Source: Bacillota bacterium (GTDB lineage: Bacteria; Bacillota; Clostridia; Tissierellales; MES13). From it: DNA of 64,000 nucleotides. A model generated the notes under the pieces. The model worked only from the letters and a program-made list of their open reading frames with translations. It did not search any database and was not told where the DNA came from. A program made the position numbers and the translations under genes. Location of the stretch: contig VENA01000058.1 of NCBI GenBank assembly GCA_009711785.1, positions 1 through 64,000 of the forward strand, read 5' to 3'. Shown piece after piece: positions 47,557-55,702 of the stretch; within the stretch, counting starts at the first letter, position 1, and each line of letters starts with the position of its first letter.

Positions 47557-48462
47557 CTATAAGCTTTTATTGAGCATATTTGTTAGTGATTTTAAAGCCT
47601 TTTTAGAAATTGAATTATCTACCTTAATTTCATATTCTTCATTTTCTAATGCATTTAATACATCTTTTAAAGTGATTTTTTTCATATCCTCACAAATTAA
47701 GTTATTATCTAGTAAAATAAATTCTTTATTAGGATTATCTTTTTTTAGTTTATATAATACGCCTTTTTCAGTTCCTATTATAAATTTTTTATTCTTAGAT
47801 TTATTAGCATAATTTATTATTTGGGAAGTACTACCTATAAAATCTGCTTCTTTTAATACATCATAATCACACTCAGGATGTACTAATAATAAAGCTAAAG
47901 GATGTTTGTTTTTCATCCTTTTTACATGACTTTTATTAACCCTTTCATGGGTCGGACAATATCCGTTATAGGTAATAACCTCTTTATTAGTTTGATTTTT
48001 TACATAATTACCTAAATTCTTATCTGGTACAAATAAAATTTTCTTTGCATCTAAACTATTGACTATTTTTACTGCATTAGAACTTGTAACACATATATCA
48101 CTTTCAGCTTTAACCTCCATGGATGAATTAACATAACAAACTATTTTACTGTCAGGATTATTTCTTTTATACTCTTTTAATTTTTCAGCCTTTATCATAT
48201 CCGCCATAGGGCATAATGCATTTTTTACAGGTAATAATATCTTTTTATCTGGAGAAAGTATTTTAGCACTTTCTGCCATAAATTTAACTCCACAAAATAT
48301 AATAATATTTTCACCTACATTGGCAATCTCTCTACTTAATGCTAAAGAATCCCCTATAATATCTGCTACCTTCTGAATCTCTGGAAGTTGATAGTTATGG
48401 GCTATAACTAATGCGTTTTTCTTTCTTTTTAAATGATTTATTTTATTTATTATACTCTCCAT
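47557..48462 (-). CDS. nadA: quinolinate synthase
   Basis: [4Fe-4S] enzyme condensing iminoaspartate with dihydroxyacetone phosphate to quinolinate. About 301 residues. ALVIAHNYQLPEIQKVADI opens the protein; likely cluster cysteines lie in NALCPMADM, GYCPTHERV and HPECDYDV-type contexts. Start ATG 48462 follows GAAAGGAGAT; the open frame runs 21 codons further without such a site. First gene of nadA-nadB-nadC, behind a strong promoter overlapped by a NiaR-like dyad. Confidence 0.94.
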   Translation of the reverse strand: MESIINKINHLKRKKNALVIAHNYQLPEIQKVADIIGDSLALSREIANVGENIIIFCGVKFMAESAKILSPDKKILLPVKNALCPMADMIKAEKLKEYKRNNPDSKIVCYVNSSMEVKAESDICVTSSNAVKIVNSLDAKKILFVPDKNLGNYVKNQTNKEVITYNGYCPTHERVNKSHVKRMKNKHPLALLLVHPECDYDVLKEADFIGSTSQIINYANKSKNKKFIIGTEKGVLYKLKKDNPNKEFILLDNNLICEDMKKITLKDVLNALENEEYEIKVDNSISKKALKSLTNMLNKSL

Positions 48463-48487
48463 ATTTATCTCCTTTCTCATTGTATAT

Positions 48488-48507
48488 ACATGTGTCTTTA
48501 CACCTAT
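48488..48507 (-). promoter_or_regulatory. candidate NiaR (YrxA) operator before nadA
   Basis: Dyad TGTGT-CTTT-ACACC (plus strand core 48491-48504) placed just downstream of the nadA -10, where a repressor would block initiation. NiaR is the niacin-responsive repressor of nad genes in Firmicutes; its sites contain GGTGT/ACACC-type half-sites. The regulator gene is not in the window. Confidence 0.45.
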
Positions 48508-48515
48508 TATAAAAA

Positions 48516-48544
48516 AGTATAACATTTAACCTAAACTTATTCAA
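48516..48544 (-). promoter_or_regulatory. SigA promoter of nadABC
   Basis: Minus-strand TTGAAT (48539-48544), 17-base spacer, TATACT (48516-48521). Confidence 0.65.
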
Positions 48545-48545
48545 C

Positions 48546-48579
48546 TTAAAAAAATTAAGACCCTAGGGTCTTAATTTGA
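48546..48579 (-). terminator. terminator of the FAD/NAD oxidoreductase gene
   Basis: Perfect 26-bp palindrome at 48552-48577 (core GACCCTAGGGTC), T-run on the minus strand, abutting the nadA -35. Confidence 0.88.
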
Positions 48580-48620
48580 GTAATACTATTCTTTATATTC
48601 TATTGTTACTTTTCTTAGCG

Positions 48621-49832
48621 TTAAAACTTATCTATAATTTCTTTTAATTTAAGTCCCTCTTGTAACTTTTTAGATATATCTAAGTTTTTATTTACTGCCT
48701 TTTTAACCTTTACCATTTTAGATACATCACCCATAAGAACTGCTCCTATTATTTTTTTATTCTTTAAATATAACTTATTATGTATGAACTTTTCATCATC
48801 ACTAAATTTTAGTGTCTCATCAAATTCTTTTACATCTCCAATAGAAAATAATGATGTATCTGCTATATTTAACATTGTATAGGGTTTAGGTAATGTATAT
48901 TCTTTATTTTCTCCTGCCATATTTACTCCTGCTATCTTACCTTGCTCATTTGCAGCTGTCCATAATCCTAAGGTTACACCATCTCTCTCTGCAATGTCAC
49001 CAGCAGCAAAAACATTTTTAATATTAGTTTCTAAATGTTTATCTACTTTTATTCCCCGTCCAACGTTTAAATTAGTTCCCTCTGCTATGGCTATATTTGA
49101 TCTTATTCCTGTAGAAAATAATACAGCATCAGTCTTTATTTCAGGACCATCCTTTATACTTAGCCCCTTTACGCTATTTTCTCCTAATATTTCCTGTGCA
49201 TAAGCTCCTAGGTAAAATTTCAATCCCTTTTTTTCTAAAATATCTTTAAATTTATTAGATAATTCTTCATCTAATTGTTTAGATAATAAATATGTAGAAT
49301 TTTCTATAACATTAACATCTTTTCCTAACTTCTTTATTGCCCAAGCAGCTTCAAGGCCTAAAAGTCCGCCACCTATAACTGTTATATTTTTACATTCACT
49401 GAAGTAATTTTTTATATGTTTTAAATCTTTAATAGTTCTAAGGGCTAATACACCTTTTTTATATTTACCCGCTACTGGTGGTATAAAGGGACGACTTCCA
49501 TTTGCTAATAATAATTTTTTATATTCTATTTCTCTTCCATCATCTAATTTTATATTCTTATTATCCGTATCAATTTTCTCTACTATGCTACCTAAAATCA
49601 CATCTATGTTTTTTTCTTTATACCAATCTTCCTTCTTTAATAGTAATTCATCATCGGTAAAATTCTTACTTATATAATGGGATAATTTAACTCTATAATA
49701 AGTTAAATATTTCTCTGAAGAAACTATAGTTATATTTCCACTTTTATCTCTTTTTGAAATCTCTTCTGCTGCTGAAAACCCTGCGATACCATTTCCAATT
49801 ATTAAATATTTTGTTTTCATCTTTTCACTCAT
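48621..49832 (-). CDS. FAD/NAD(P)-dependent oxidoreductase (NADH-rubredoxin reductase / nitrite reductase-like)
   Basis: Pyridine nucleotide-disulphide-type oxidoreductase of 403 residues. N-terminal FAD fold YLIIGNGIAGFSAAEEI, second dinucleotide fold ITVIGGGLLGLEAAWAIKKLG, and FAD-ribityl motif NVFAAGDIAE. A short C-terminal domain follows. It lacks the CxxC disulphide near residue 40 of true disulphide reductases. NADH:rubredoxin oxidoreductase is a good candidate in an anaerobe, but no rubredoxin gene is nearby. Start ATG 49832 after GGGGGGAT. Confidence 0.8.
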   Translation of the reverse strand: MSEKMKTKYLIIGNGIAGFSAAEEISKRDKSGNITIVSSEKYLTYYRVKLSHYISKNFTDDELLLKKEDWYKEKNIDVILGSIVEKIDTDNKNIKLDDGREIEYKKLLLANGSRPFIPPVAGKYKKGVLALRTIKDLKHIKNYFSECKNITVIGGGLLGLEAAWAIKKLGKDVNVIENSTYLLSKQLDEELSNKFKDILEKKGLKFYLGAYAQEILGENSVKGLSIKDGPEIKTDAVLFSTGIRSNIAIAEGTNLNVGRGIKVDKHLETNIKNVFAAGDIAERDGVTLGLWTAANEQGKIAGVNMAGENKEYTLPKPYTMLNIADTSLFSIGDVKEFDETLKFSDDEKFIHNKLYLKNKKIIGAVLMGDVSKMVKVKKAVNKNLDISKKLQEGLKLKEIIDKF

Positions 49833-49913
49833 CAAATCCCCCCTGTATATCACTTCAACTTTTTACATATATTACAATTACCCTTAAAACACTTTAGTAA
49901 TCATAATATGTAT

Positions 49914-50474
49914 CTAAATATCATTATTTCTAATTATGCATCCAACCTTTTTATCATGGTCCTTTACTTTAGTATTTGATTTTAGCCCCCCTAAAATCCA
50001 AAAGATTATAATATCTCCACTACAGCCTGTTATAAGTATTATACTTATAAGAAGAATATATAAACTTTTAGTAATACATCCTAGTAAAAAAGGAATAACT
50101 CCTAATATTAACAAGGGCATAATAATACTAATTTTATATTCATTAATATATAACCATTCTTTACAATGACAATACGGAGCTAATTTTTTTAATAATATCC
50201 CGAATTCAATAGATTTAGTTTTATTATCACAAAATATAGAAAAAAATAGGCCATGTATTAATTCATGTATAATTATACCTAATATCAATAATATTGGATA
50301 TATAACTAAACTAAGAATTACTAAATTGGAACTCTTTTGTATATATTCTTTTTCAATAAATTCTTTATCCCAACCAAATATAAAAATTAAACTTGATATA
50401 AATATTAAAGATATTAAGATAATAATTGATAGTCTATTTGCTTTTTTAACTGTTGTAGTTACTTCCTTTTTCAT
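49914..50474 (-). CDS. DUF3267 membrane zinc metalloprotease-like protein
   Basis: A 186-residue membrane protein with about four helices and the zinc motif HELIHG (about residue 71). A short second conserved segment is in GILLKKLAPYCHCKEWL. DUF3267 proteins are putative zincins with no known substrate. Start ATG 50474, after AAGGGTGG; the frame runs 20 codons further upstream, through the terminator of the preceding gene, so that part is not coding. Confidence 0.8.
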   Translation of the reverse strand: MKKEVTTTVKKANRLSIIILISLIFISSLIFIFGWDKEFIEKEYIQKSSNLVILSLVIYPILLILGIIIHELIHGLFFSIFCDNKTKSIEFGILLKKLAPYCHCKEWLYINEYKISIIMPLLILGVIPFLLGCITKSLYILLISIILITGCSGDIIIFWILGGLKSNTKVKDHDKKVGCIIRNNDI

Positions 50475-50499
50475 ATATTCCACCCTTAATTTTAAGATA

Positions 50500-50530
50500 T
50501 AAAAAAACCGAGGAATTAATCCTCGATTAG
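50500..50530 (-). terminator. terminator of the PAS-PP2C gene
   Basis: Stem CGAGGA/TCCTCG at 50509-50525, extended by A/T pairs, T7 run on the minus strand. Confidence 0.82.
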
Positions 50531-51642
50531 TCAATTATTTTTGCTTTAAGTATAGCAAAATCATCTTCCTGTGTATAATAATTAAAATCATCTATTTTTT
50601 CTTCAATTGATTTTATACAATTTTTATCTGTACTTACTATATCTAATAATCTTTCTAAACCAAATTGCTCACCCTGTTTATTTTTAGCTTCTAGGATTCC
50701 ATCTGTGTATAATAAAAGTTTATCTCCTACTTTTATATCAATAGTCTTTTCATTATATTTAATTTCATCAAATAAATAGGAAATAGGAAATCCTTCAGTT
50801 TTTAAAAGCTTAGTATCATTGTTTCTTATTAATAGTGGTATACTATTATGTCCTCCATTCACATAGGTGAATGTTTTATCTTTTTTATTTATAACACCAT
50901 AAAATATAGTAAAGTATTTATCGTCATCTAAATTTAAATCTATAAAATTTTTATGCAATTCACTTATAGCCTGAGAAGGACTTTTATAATAATTTTTAAT
51001 AGCTCTCATGGTTTGTCTTACAAACATAGTCATCATAGAAGCAGACACTCCATGTCCAACAACATCACTTATATATATTCCTAAATTATTCTCATCTATA
51101 TGAAACACATCAAACATATCTCCACTTAAAACTTCAGATGGTCTATATATATAATCTATATAAGCTGATCCATAGTTCCCTTTTTCAGGTAGTATCCTTT
51201 TTTGCAACCTTCTAGAAAATCCTAAATCTTTACTCATCTTCTTATTCTTTCTCATTACTTCTTTTTCTAGCTTTCTTTCCCTCGTTACATCTCTAAAAAC
51301 TTCAACTGCAGCATATATATTACCATTAGCATCCGTTACAGGAGAGCTTTTTACTGAGTAAATCTTATCACCTATTTTTTCTTCCTTTTCAGAAGTAACT
51401 CCTGTAGCTATTGCTGCTTCAGTTATACATCTTTTACAGGGGCATTCTTTATTTAAAGAACGATAACATCTAGATCCTACTAAACTTTTTCCCACTGCTT
51501 CTTCCATGGTTTTATTAGCATAGATTATTACACCATTTCTATCTATGACTCTTACCCAATCAACCATACCATCTAAGATATCATAGGTTAAGCTTTTGTG
51601 AATTTTTAATTTTTTATCCGAGGTCATCTTTTCATTTAACAT
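50527..51642 (-). CDS. PAS domain SpoIIE-type (PP2C) serine phosphatase
   Basis: A 371-residue soluble signalling protein. The PAS domain (about 15-120) carries four cysteines, Cys59, 67, 69 and 72 (C-x7-C-x-C-x2-C), suggesting metal or redox sensing. A coiled linker leads to a PP2C domain (about 160-371) with SGDMFDVFHIDEN, DVVGHGVSASMMTM and LLLYTDGILEAKN. By analogy to RsbU/SpoIIE it would dephosphorylate an anti-sigma antagonist; no such partner is encoded nearby. Start ATG after GAGGAGGG. Confidence 0.85.
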   Translation of the reverse strand: MLNEKMTSDKKLKIHKSLTYDILDGMVDWVRVIDRNGVIIYANKTMEEAVGKSLVGSRCYRSLNKECPCKRCITEAAIATGVTSEKEEKIGDKIYSVKSSPVTDANGNIYAAVEVFRDVTRERKLEKEVMRKNKKMSKDLGFSRRLQKRILPEKGNYGSAYIDYIYRPSEVLSGDMFDVFHIDENNLGIYISDVVGHGVSASMMTMFVRQTMRAIKNYYKSPSQAISELHKNFIDLNLDDDKYFTIFYGVINKKDKTFTYVNGGHNSIPLLIRNNDTKLLKTEGFPISYLFDEIKYNEKTIDIKVGDKLLLYTDGILEAKNKQGEQFGLERLLDIVSTDKNCIKSIEEKIDDFNYYTQEDDFAILKAKIID

Positions 51643-51743
51643 AACGCCCTCCTCTTTGCTAAGAAAAAAGTAAAACTAATATTCGACAATTAACTTAATT
51701 ATAACATAAATTAAAATTAATTAATACCAACTATTATTAATAT

Positions 51744-52073
51744 TTACCTTATATTACTATCTAAAAAATTACTTAATCCGTTGTTAAATAAATATAAATC
51801 TTTTTTTATTTCAACCAATGTTTCCCTACCCTTAGGAGTAATCTTATAATACTTATACGGAATATCTTTTTCTAACCAATAATTCTCAATGTATTTTTTA
51901 TTCTCAAGTTTATATAAAAAAGGAAATATACTTATATCCTTACTTTTAAATATTTCCTCAGTTTTTCTTTCTATTGTGTTTAATATTTCATACCCTGCCA
52001 TATCATTTTCTTCTAATATAATCATAATTAAACCTTCTAAAACATCTTCTAATAATTTGTTTTTTAGTTTCAA
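51744..52073 (-). CDS. PadR-family transcriptional regulator
   Basis: A 109-residue winged-helix protein. The core is LEGLIMIILEENDMAGYEIL, then FPFLYKLENKKYIENYW and YYKITPKGRETL, which is the PadR-type recognition and wing region. Start is TTG 52073, 8 bases after GGGGGG. The longer frame would read through a 40-bp palindrome. Located downstream of the feo genes; it could regulate itself or a neighbour, but no target is evident. Confidence 0.82.
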   Translation of the reverse strand: MKLKNKLLEDVLEGLIMIILEENDMAGYEILNTIERKTEEIFKSKDISIFPFLYKLENKKYIENYWLEKDIPYKYYKITPKGRETLVEIKKDLYLFNNGLSNFLDSNIR

Positions 52074-52087
52074 TATTATTTCCCCCC

Positions 52088-52127
52088 ATATATTAATAAG
52101 AGGCATATATGCCTCTTATTAATATAT
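52088..52127. repeat. 40-bp perfect palindrome immediately upstream of the padR ribosome site
   Basis: Every base from 52088 to 52127 pairs about a centre at 52107.5, with core AGAGGCATATATGCCTCT. It begins one base upstream of the G6 ribosome site (52082-52087). It has no T-run on the minus strand. It may be an operator for the PadR protein or a hairpin closing the feo transcript. Confidence 0.85.
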
Positions 52128-52140
52128 AGATTTAAACGCT

Positions 52141-52293
52141 TTATTTATGTTTATTTTTCATATCACAACTGCACTTATTACTACAACTTGAACATTTTCC
52201 TTCAGTTTGTTTTTTTACTTTGGTAAAAAACATAAATATACCATAAACAATTATGGGGGTTGCTATTAAAATCGATAAAATTGTACTACTCAT
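52141..52293 (-). CDS. FeoB-associated Cys-rich membrane protein
   Basis: A 50-residue protein with one membrane helix (about 4-23) and a cysteine-rich tail KCSSCSNKCSCDMKNKHK (C-x2-C-x3-C-x-C). Such proteins are commonly encoded after feoB and are thought to assist iron uptake. ATG 52293 follows AGGGGATGA. This start is inside the frame overlapping the feoB 3' end only upstream; the real gene begins 12 bases after the feoB stop. Confidence 0.85.
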   Translation of the reverse strand: MSSTILSILIATPIIVYGIFMFFTKVKKQTEGKCSSCSNKCSCDMKNKHK

Positions 52294-52304
52294 AATATCA
52301 TCCC

Positions 52305-54296
52305 CTAAAGTATTATTTTTCCTATCTGATAAACAATCATAGCTACAATCCATGCAACCACAAACTGATATACTAAACTAAATATCGTCCATTTCCATGA
52401 ATTAGTTTCTTTTTTTATAACTCCTACTGTGGCTATGCAAGGTGTGTATAATAAAACAAATACCATAAAAGCATAGGCAGAAATTTGACTGAAATTTTCT
52501 AATAACGAAACAGATAATGCTTTAGATGCATCCTCAAGTCCGTATATTATAGCCATATTACTTATAACCACTTCCTTAGCAACAATCCCTGATAATAAAG
52601 AAAGGGCAGATCTCCAATCACCAAAACCTAAGGGTTTAAAAATAGGGGCAATTACTTTTCCTACTTGAGCTCCTAAACTATTATATATAGGTGCTGGTCC
52701 ATTTAAATTAAATCCTAAAACAAACCATAATATTATAGACGCTCCAAATATTAAAGTACCTGCATTGATTAAAAATCCTTTTAATCTATCCCACACATGG
52801 ATAATTATTCCCTTTAAAGATGGTACTTTATAAGGGGGAAGTTCTATTATAAAGGGACTAGATTCTCCTTTAAATATTGTTTTTTTAAATATTAAAGCAG
52901 CTATTACTGCTATTAAAATACCTAATATATATAAAGAAAAGACTATGAATTTTTCGTTATTTGGGAAAAATATACCTGCAAATAACGTATAAACCGTAAG
53001 TCTAGCAGAACAAGACATAAATGGATTAATTAAAATCGTAACTAATCTATCATTTTCATCATCTAAAGCTCTTGTTCCCATAACAGCTGGTACATTACAT
53101 CCAAACCCTAAAATCATAGGTATAAAAGCTTTTCCACTTAATCCTATTCTTCTCATACTTCTATCCATGATAAATGCAACTCTCGCCATATACCCACTAT
53201 CTTCAAGTATTGATATAGCTAAAAATAAACAAGCAATATTAGGTAAAAATACTAAAATTCCACCCACACCGCCAATAATTCCATCAACTATTAATGAGTT
53301 TAACCACTCAGAAACTCCCATAGTAATTAACATATCATTAACTGAAGTTGCCAAAGTATTATTAATAAAACTATCTATGATATTTAATAACTTATTTCCC
53401 ACTAAATCAAAGGTAAAATAAAATACACTAAACATTATAAGGGCAAATATAGGTAATCCTAACCACCTATGGGTTAATATATCATCAATTCTATCTGTTA
53501 ATGTTTTTTCTTGTTCTTTTGTTTTCTCTATTGTATCATCCAAAACATTTGAAATATAATTATATCTACCATCAGCTATAGAAGTTTGTGATTCATCATC
53601 TAGATAGCTAGATATAGTAGCCGCTGCTTCTTCTTTGAAAATATCTTTAAATTCCTTAATTATGATATCATCTTGTTCTAATATTTTTATAGCTAACCAT
53701 CTTAAATCATATTTACTATCATTACATTCAATAATATTTTCTATTTCTTTTATCTTTTTTTCAATTTTATTATTATATTTAATAAAATTATTGCTTTTAC
53801 TCTTTTTTGTATTTACTACTGCATCGAGTAATTTGTCTATTCCCTTATTCTTACTAGCAACTATTGGTACAACTTCTGTTCCTAATTTTTTTGATAACTC
53901 AAAAACATCTATCAAATAGCCTCTCTTTTCTGCAACATCCATCATATTCAATGCTATAACAACTGGTATATCTAGTTCTAAAAGTTGCATAGAAAGATAA
54001 AGGTTTCTCTCTATATTTGAAGCATCTACAATATTTATTACAACATCGGGTTTTTCATCTATTAAAAAATTTCTTGCTATTATTTCTTCCATAGAATAGG
54101 GAGATAAACTATATGTTCCTGGTAAATCAATTACATTTATATTAAAATCTTTATAATTTAATATTCCCTCTTTTTTTTCAACCGTAACTCCAGCCCAATT
54201 ACCCACATACTGTTTAGATCCTGTTAAACTATTAAACAGTGTTGTTTTACCGCTATTTGGGTTTCCTGCTAAAGCAACTGTAAGTTGTTTTTTCAC
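52305..54296 (-). CDS. feoB: ferrous iron transport protein B
   Basis: Fe2+ transporter of 663 residues. The N-terminal G domain has GNPNSGKTTLFN (G1), NWAGVTVEK (G2), DLPGTYSLSPYS (G3) and NMMD (G4); a regulatory helical region and about ten membrane helices follow, with gate motifs SGYMARVAFIMDR and GFGCNVPAVMGTRAL. Start GTG 54296 after AGGAGG. It is downstream of feoA by 48 bases and followed by its Cys-rich partner. Confidence 0.96.
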   Translation of the reverse strand: MKKQLTVALAGNPNSGKTTLFNSLTGSKQYVGNWAGVTVEKKEGILNYKDFNINVIDLPGTYSLSPYSMEEIIARNFLIDEKPDVVINIVDASNIERNLYLSMQLLELDIPVVIALNMMDVAEKRGYLIDVFELSKKLGTEVVPIVASKNKGIDKLLDAVVNTKKSKSNNFIKYNNKIEKKIKEIENIIECNDSKYDLRWLAIKILEQDDIIIKEFKDIFKEEAAATISSYLDDESQTSIADGRYNYISNVLDDTIEKTKEQEKTLTDRIDDILTHRWLGLPIFALIMFSVFYFTFDLVGNKLLNIIDSFINNTLATSVNDMLITMGVSEWLNSLIVDGIIGGVGGILVFLPNIACLFLAISILEDSGYMARVAFIMDRSMRRIGLSGKAFIPMILGFGCNVPAVMGTRALDDENDRLVTILINPFMSCSARLTVYTLFAGIFFPNNEKFIVFSLYILGILIAVIAALIFKKTIFKGESSPFIIELPPYKVPSLKGIIIHVWDRLKGFLINAGTLIFGASIILWFVLGFNLNGPAPIYNSLGAQVGKVIAPIFKPLGFGDWRSALSLLSGIVAKEVVISNMAIIYGLEDASKALSVSLLENFSQISAYAFMVFVLLYTPCIATVGVIKKETNSWKWTIFSLVYQFVVAWIVAMIVYQIGKIIL

Positions 54297-54312
54297 TTGT
54301 GCTACCTCCTAT

Positions 54313-54327
54313 TGATACCCATTCTCA
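54313..54327. promoter_or_regulatory. weak Fur-like site between feoA and feoB
   Basis: TGATACCCATTCTCA, 11 of 14 matches to the 7-1-7 Fur pattern TGATAAT-N-ATTATCA. It may be chance. Confidence 0.3.
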
Positions 54328-54344
54328 ATGCGTAACAAAAAAAT

Positions 54345-54569
54345 TTATCCTATTGATTCTACAAGTATTTTTTGAGCCATTCCTCTTCCTAATACTAGTT
54401 TAGATCCTCTTAAGCTTACTATTACTGCACCTCTATTATTACCAGAAACTACTTTTATTTCAACTCCTGGAGTCAGTCCCATATCTTGAAGTCTCTTTTT
54501 TAACCTATGTCCCCAACTAATATCCTTTAAAACAACATTATCTCCTGACTTTGTCATTGCTAATGGCAT
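54345..54569 (-). CDS. feoA: ferrous iron transport protein A
   Basis: A 74-residue SH3-like cytosolic protein that assists FeoB. Visible: GDNVVLKDISWGHRLKKRLQ, DMGLTPGVEIKVV, RGSKLVLGRGMAQKILVE. Start ATG 54569 after GGAGGAGAG; the open frame runs five codons upstream. First gene of the feoA-feoB operon, behind a SigA promoter whose start site is covered by a Fur box. Confidence 0.95.
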   Translation of the reverse strand: MPLAMTKSGDNVVLKDISWGHRLKKRLQDMGLTPGVEIKVVSGNNRGAVIVSLRGSKLVLGRGMAQKILVESIG

Positions 54570-54612
54570 AGATCTCTCCTCCAAACATAAATTATTGATT
54601 ATTAGTCCTTAT

Positions 54613-54627
54613 TGATAATGATTCTAA
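54613..54627. promoter_or_regulatory. Fur box of feoA
   Basis: TGATAATGATTCTAA, 12 of 14 matches to TGATAAT-N-ATTATCA, overlapping the expected transcription start of feoA. Confidence 0.65.
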
Positions 54628-54632
54628 ATATT

Positions 54633-54661
54633 ATTTTATTCTATTATTATATAAATGTCAA
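54633..54661 (-). promoter_or_regulatory. SigA promoter of feoAB
   Basis: Minus-strand TTGACA (54656-54661), 17-base spacer, TAAAAT (54633-54638). Confidence 0.7.
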
Positions 54662-54730
54662 TTGAATATATTATATATATTAGAAAATATTATATAATAA
54701 AATTAGTATTTTAAAATTAGGAGTGTTTAT

Positions 54731-55567
54731 ATGTTTTTTAAAAAAAGATATATACTAATAATTATCATTTTAATAATTATCGTAGCTTTACTCAACACTA
54801 ATATTTATTATACTTTAAGAAGCTATATTGTAATGTATCCCTATACTAGACTTAAAAAAAATGAAAGTCTAATTAATAAATATGATATTAAACTTAAAAT
54901 CCCATCGGGTGGTTATACAAAGAAAAAGGATTGGTATCCATTTATGCTCTATCATAATGATTATAAAGGTTTTTCAAACTATTTAAATAAGGATATTTCT
55001 TTAACAGTAGTTTATAACTTTGGTCACTTTAATTTGTTAGAGGGATTCTCTTCTTATTATAATGAAAACTCCCCTTATTACAATGCTTTCTATGGTGCCT
55101 ATATAATAAGAAATAATAAAAATTCTGAAAATGCATTTGGTTTTTTAGATAATGGTAAAATTGATACATTAGAAATGGGTCAACTTCCTAAATACGATCA
55201 AACTCATTTAGTTCTTCCATCATTAGGTTGCCCTATAAAAAAAGCTATTTTTGAAAATACCATTGAAAAAATCGAATACAATGTAAATTATATTAATATC
55301 CCTAACTGGACAAAGGTTAATTCTATTATAAAAACTAATAGTCCTATACATAAATATCACTCTAAACAAAAGGGTTATATACAATATGGAATCTTTAATA
55401 AATCTTACAATGGTGAAAATTTTCCTAAAATGATACTTAAAGGACGGATATATGCTAAAATTTTTAAAGAATATAATTTAACAATAGTTTTATATATGAT
55501 AGCAAAGGATGAAAAAGTACTTAATGAATTAGATGAAAATATCCTATCTAAAAGTATAATTAAATAA
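54731..55567 (+). CDS. hypothetical membrane-anchored protein
   Basis: I do not recognise this 278-residue protein. It has a short basic N terminus and one strongly hydrophobic helix (about 7-24), then an extracytoplasmic domain rich in Tyr, Asn, Phe and Lys with several SYYNENSPYYNAFYG-like aromatic stretches. There is no lipobox or clear cleavage site, so it is probably anchored. Start ATG after AGGAGTG. It is divergent from feoA and the gap contains the Fur box, so iron control in both directions is possible but unproven. Confidence 0.7.
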   Translation: MFFKKRYILIIIILIIIVALLNTNIYYTLRSYIVMYPYTRLKKNESLINKYDIKLKIPSGGYTKKKDWYPFMLYHNDYKGFSNYLNKDISLTVVYNFGHFNLLEGFSSYYNENSPYYNAFYGAYIIRNNKNSENAFGFLDNGKIDTLEMGQLPKYDQTHLVLPSLGCPIKKAIFENTIEKIEYNVNYINIPNWTKVNSIIKTNSPIHKYHSKQKGYIQYGIFNKSYNGENFPKMILKGRIYAKIFKEYNLTIVLYMIAKDEKVLNELDENILSKSIIK

Positions 55568-55575
55568 TTTATTAC

Positions 55576-55623
55576 ATAAACTTAAATTTATTTTACTATC
55601 TGTAAAGTAAAGTTTAAGTTTAT
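55576..55623. repeat. long near-perfect hairpin after the hypothetical gene
   Basis: Arms CATAAACTTAAATTTATTTTAC and GTAAAGTAAAGTTTAAGTTTATG pair over about 22 positions with one G-U pair and one unpaired base, with a loop of about five bases. No T-run follows on either strand. Confidence 0.6.
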
Positions 55624-55702
55624 GTAAAATAAGAAAAATCGACAATATAGTACTTATTCCTATGTTATACTTAATGAAAATTAAATTAATCAAGGAGGGG
55701 AT

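Noticed and set aside
49914-50534. Longer N terminus of the DUF3267 protein
   Set aside because: The extra codons run through the terminator of the upstream gene; ATG 50474 has the ribosome site.
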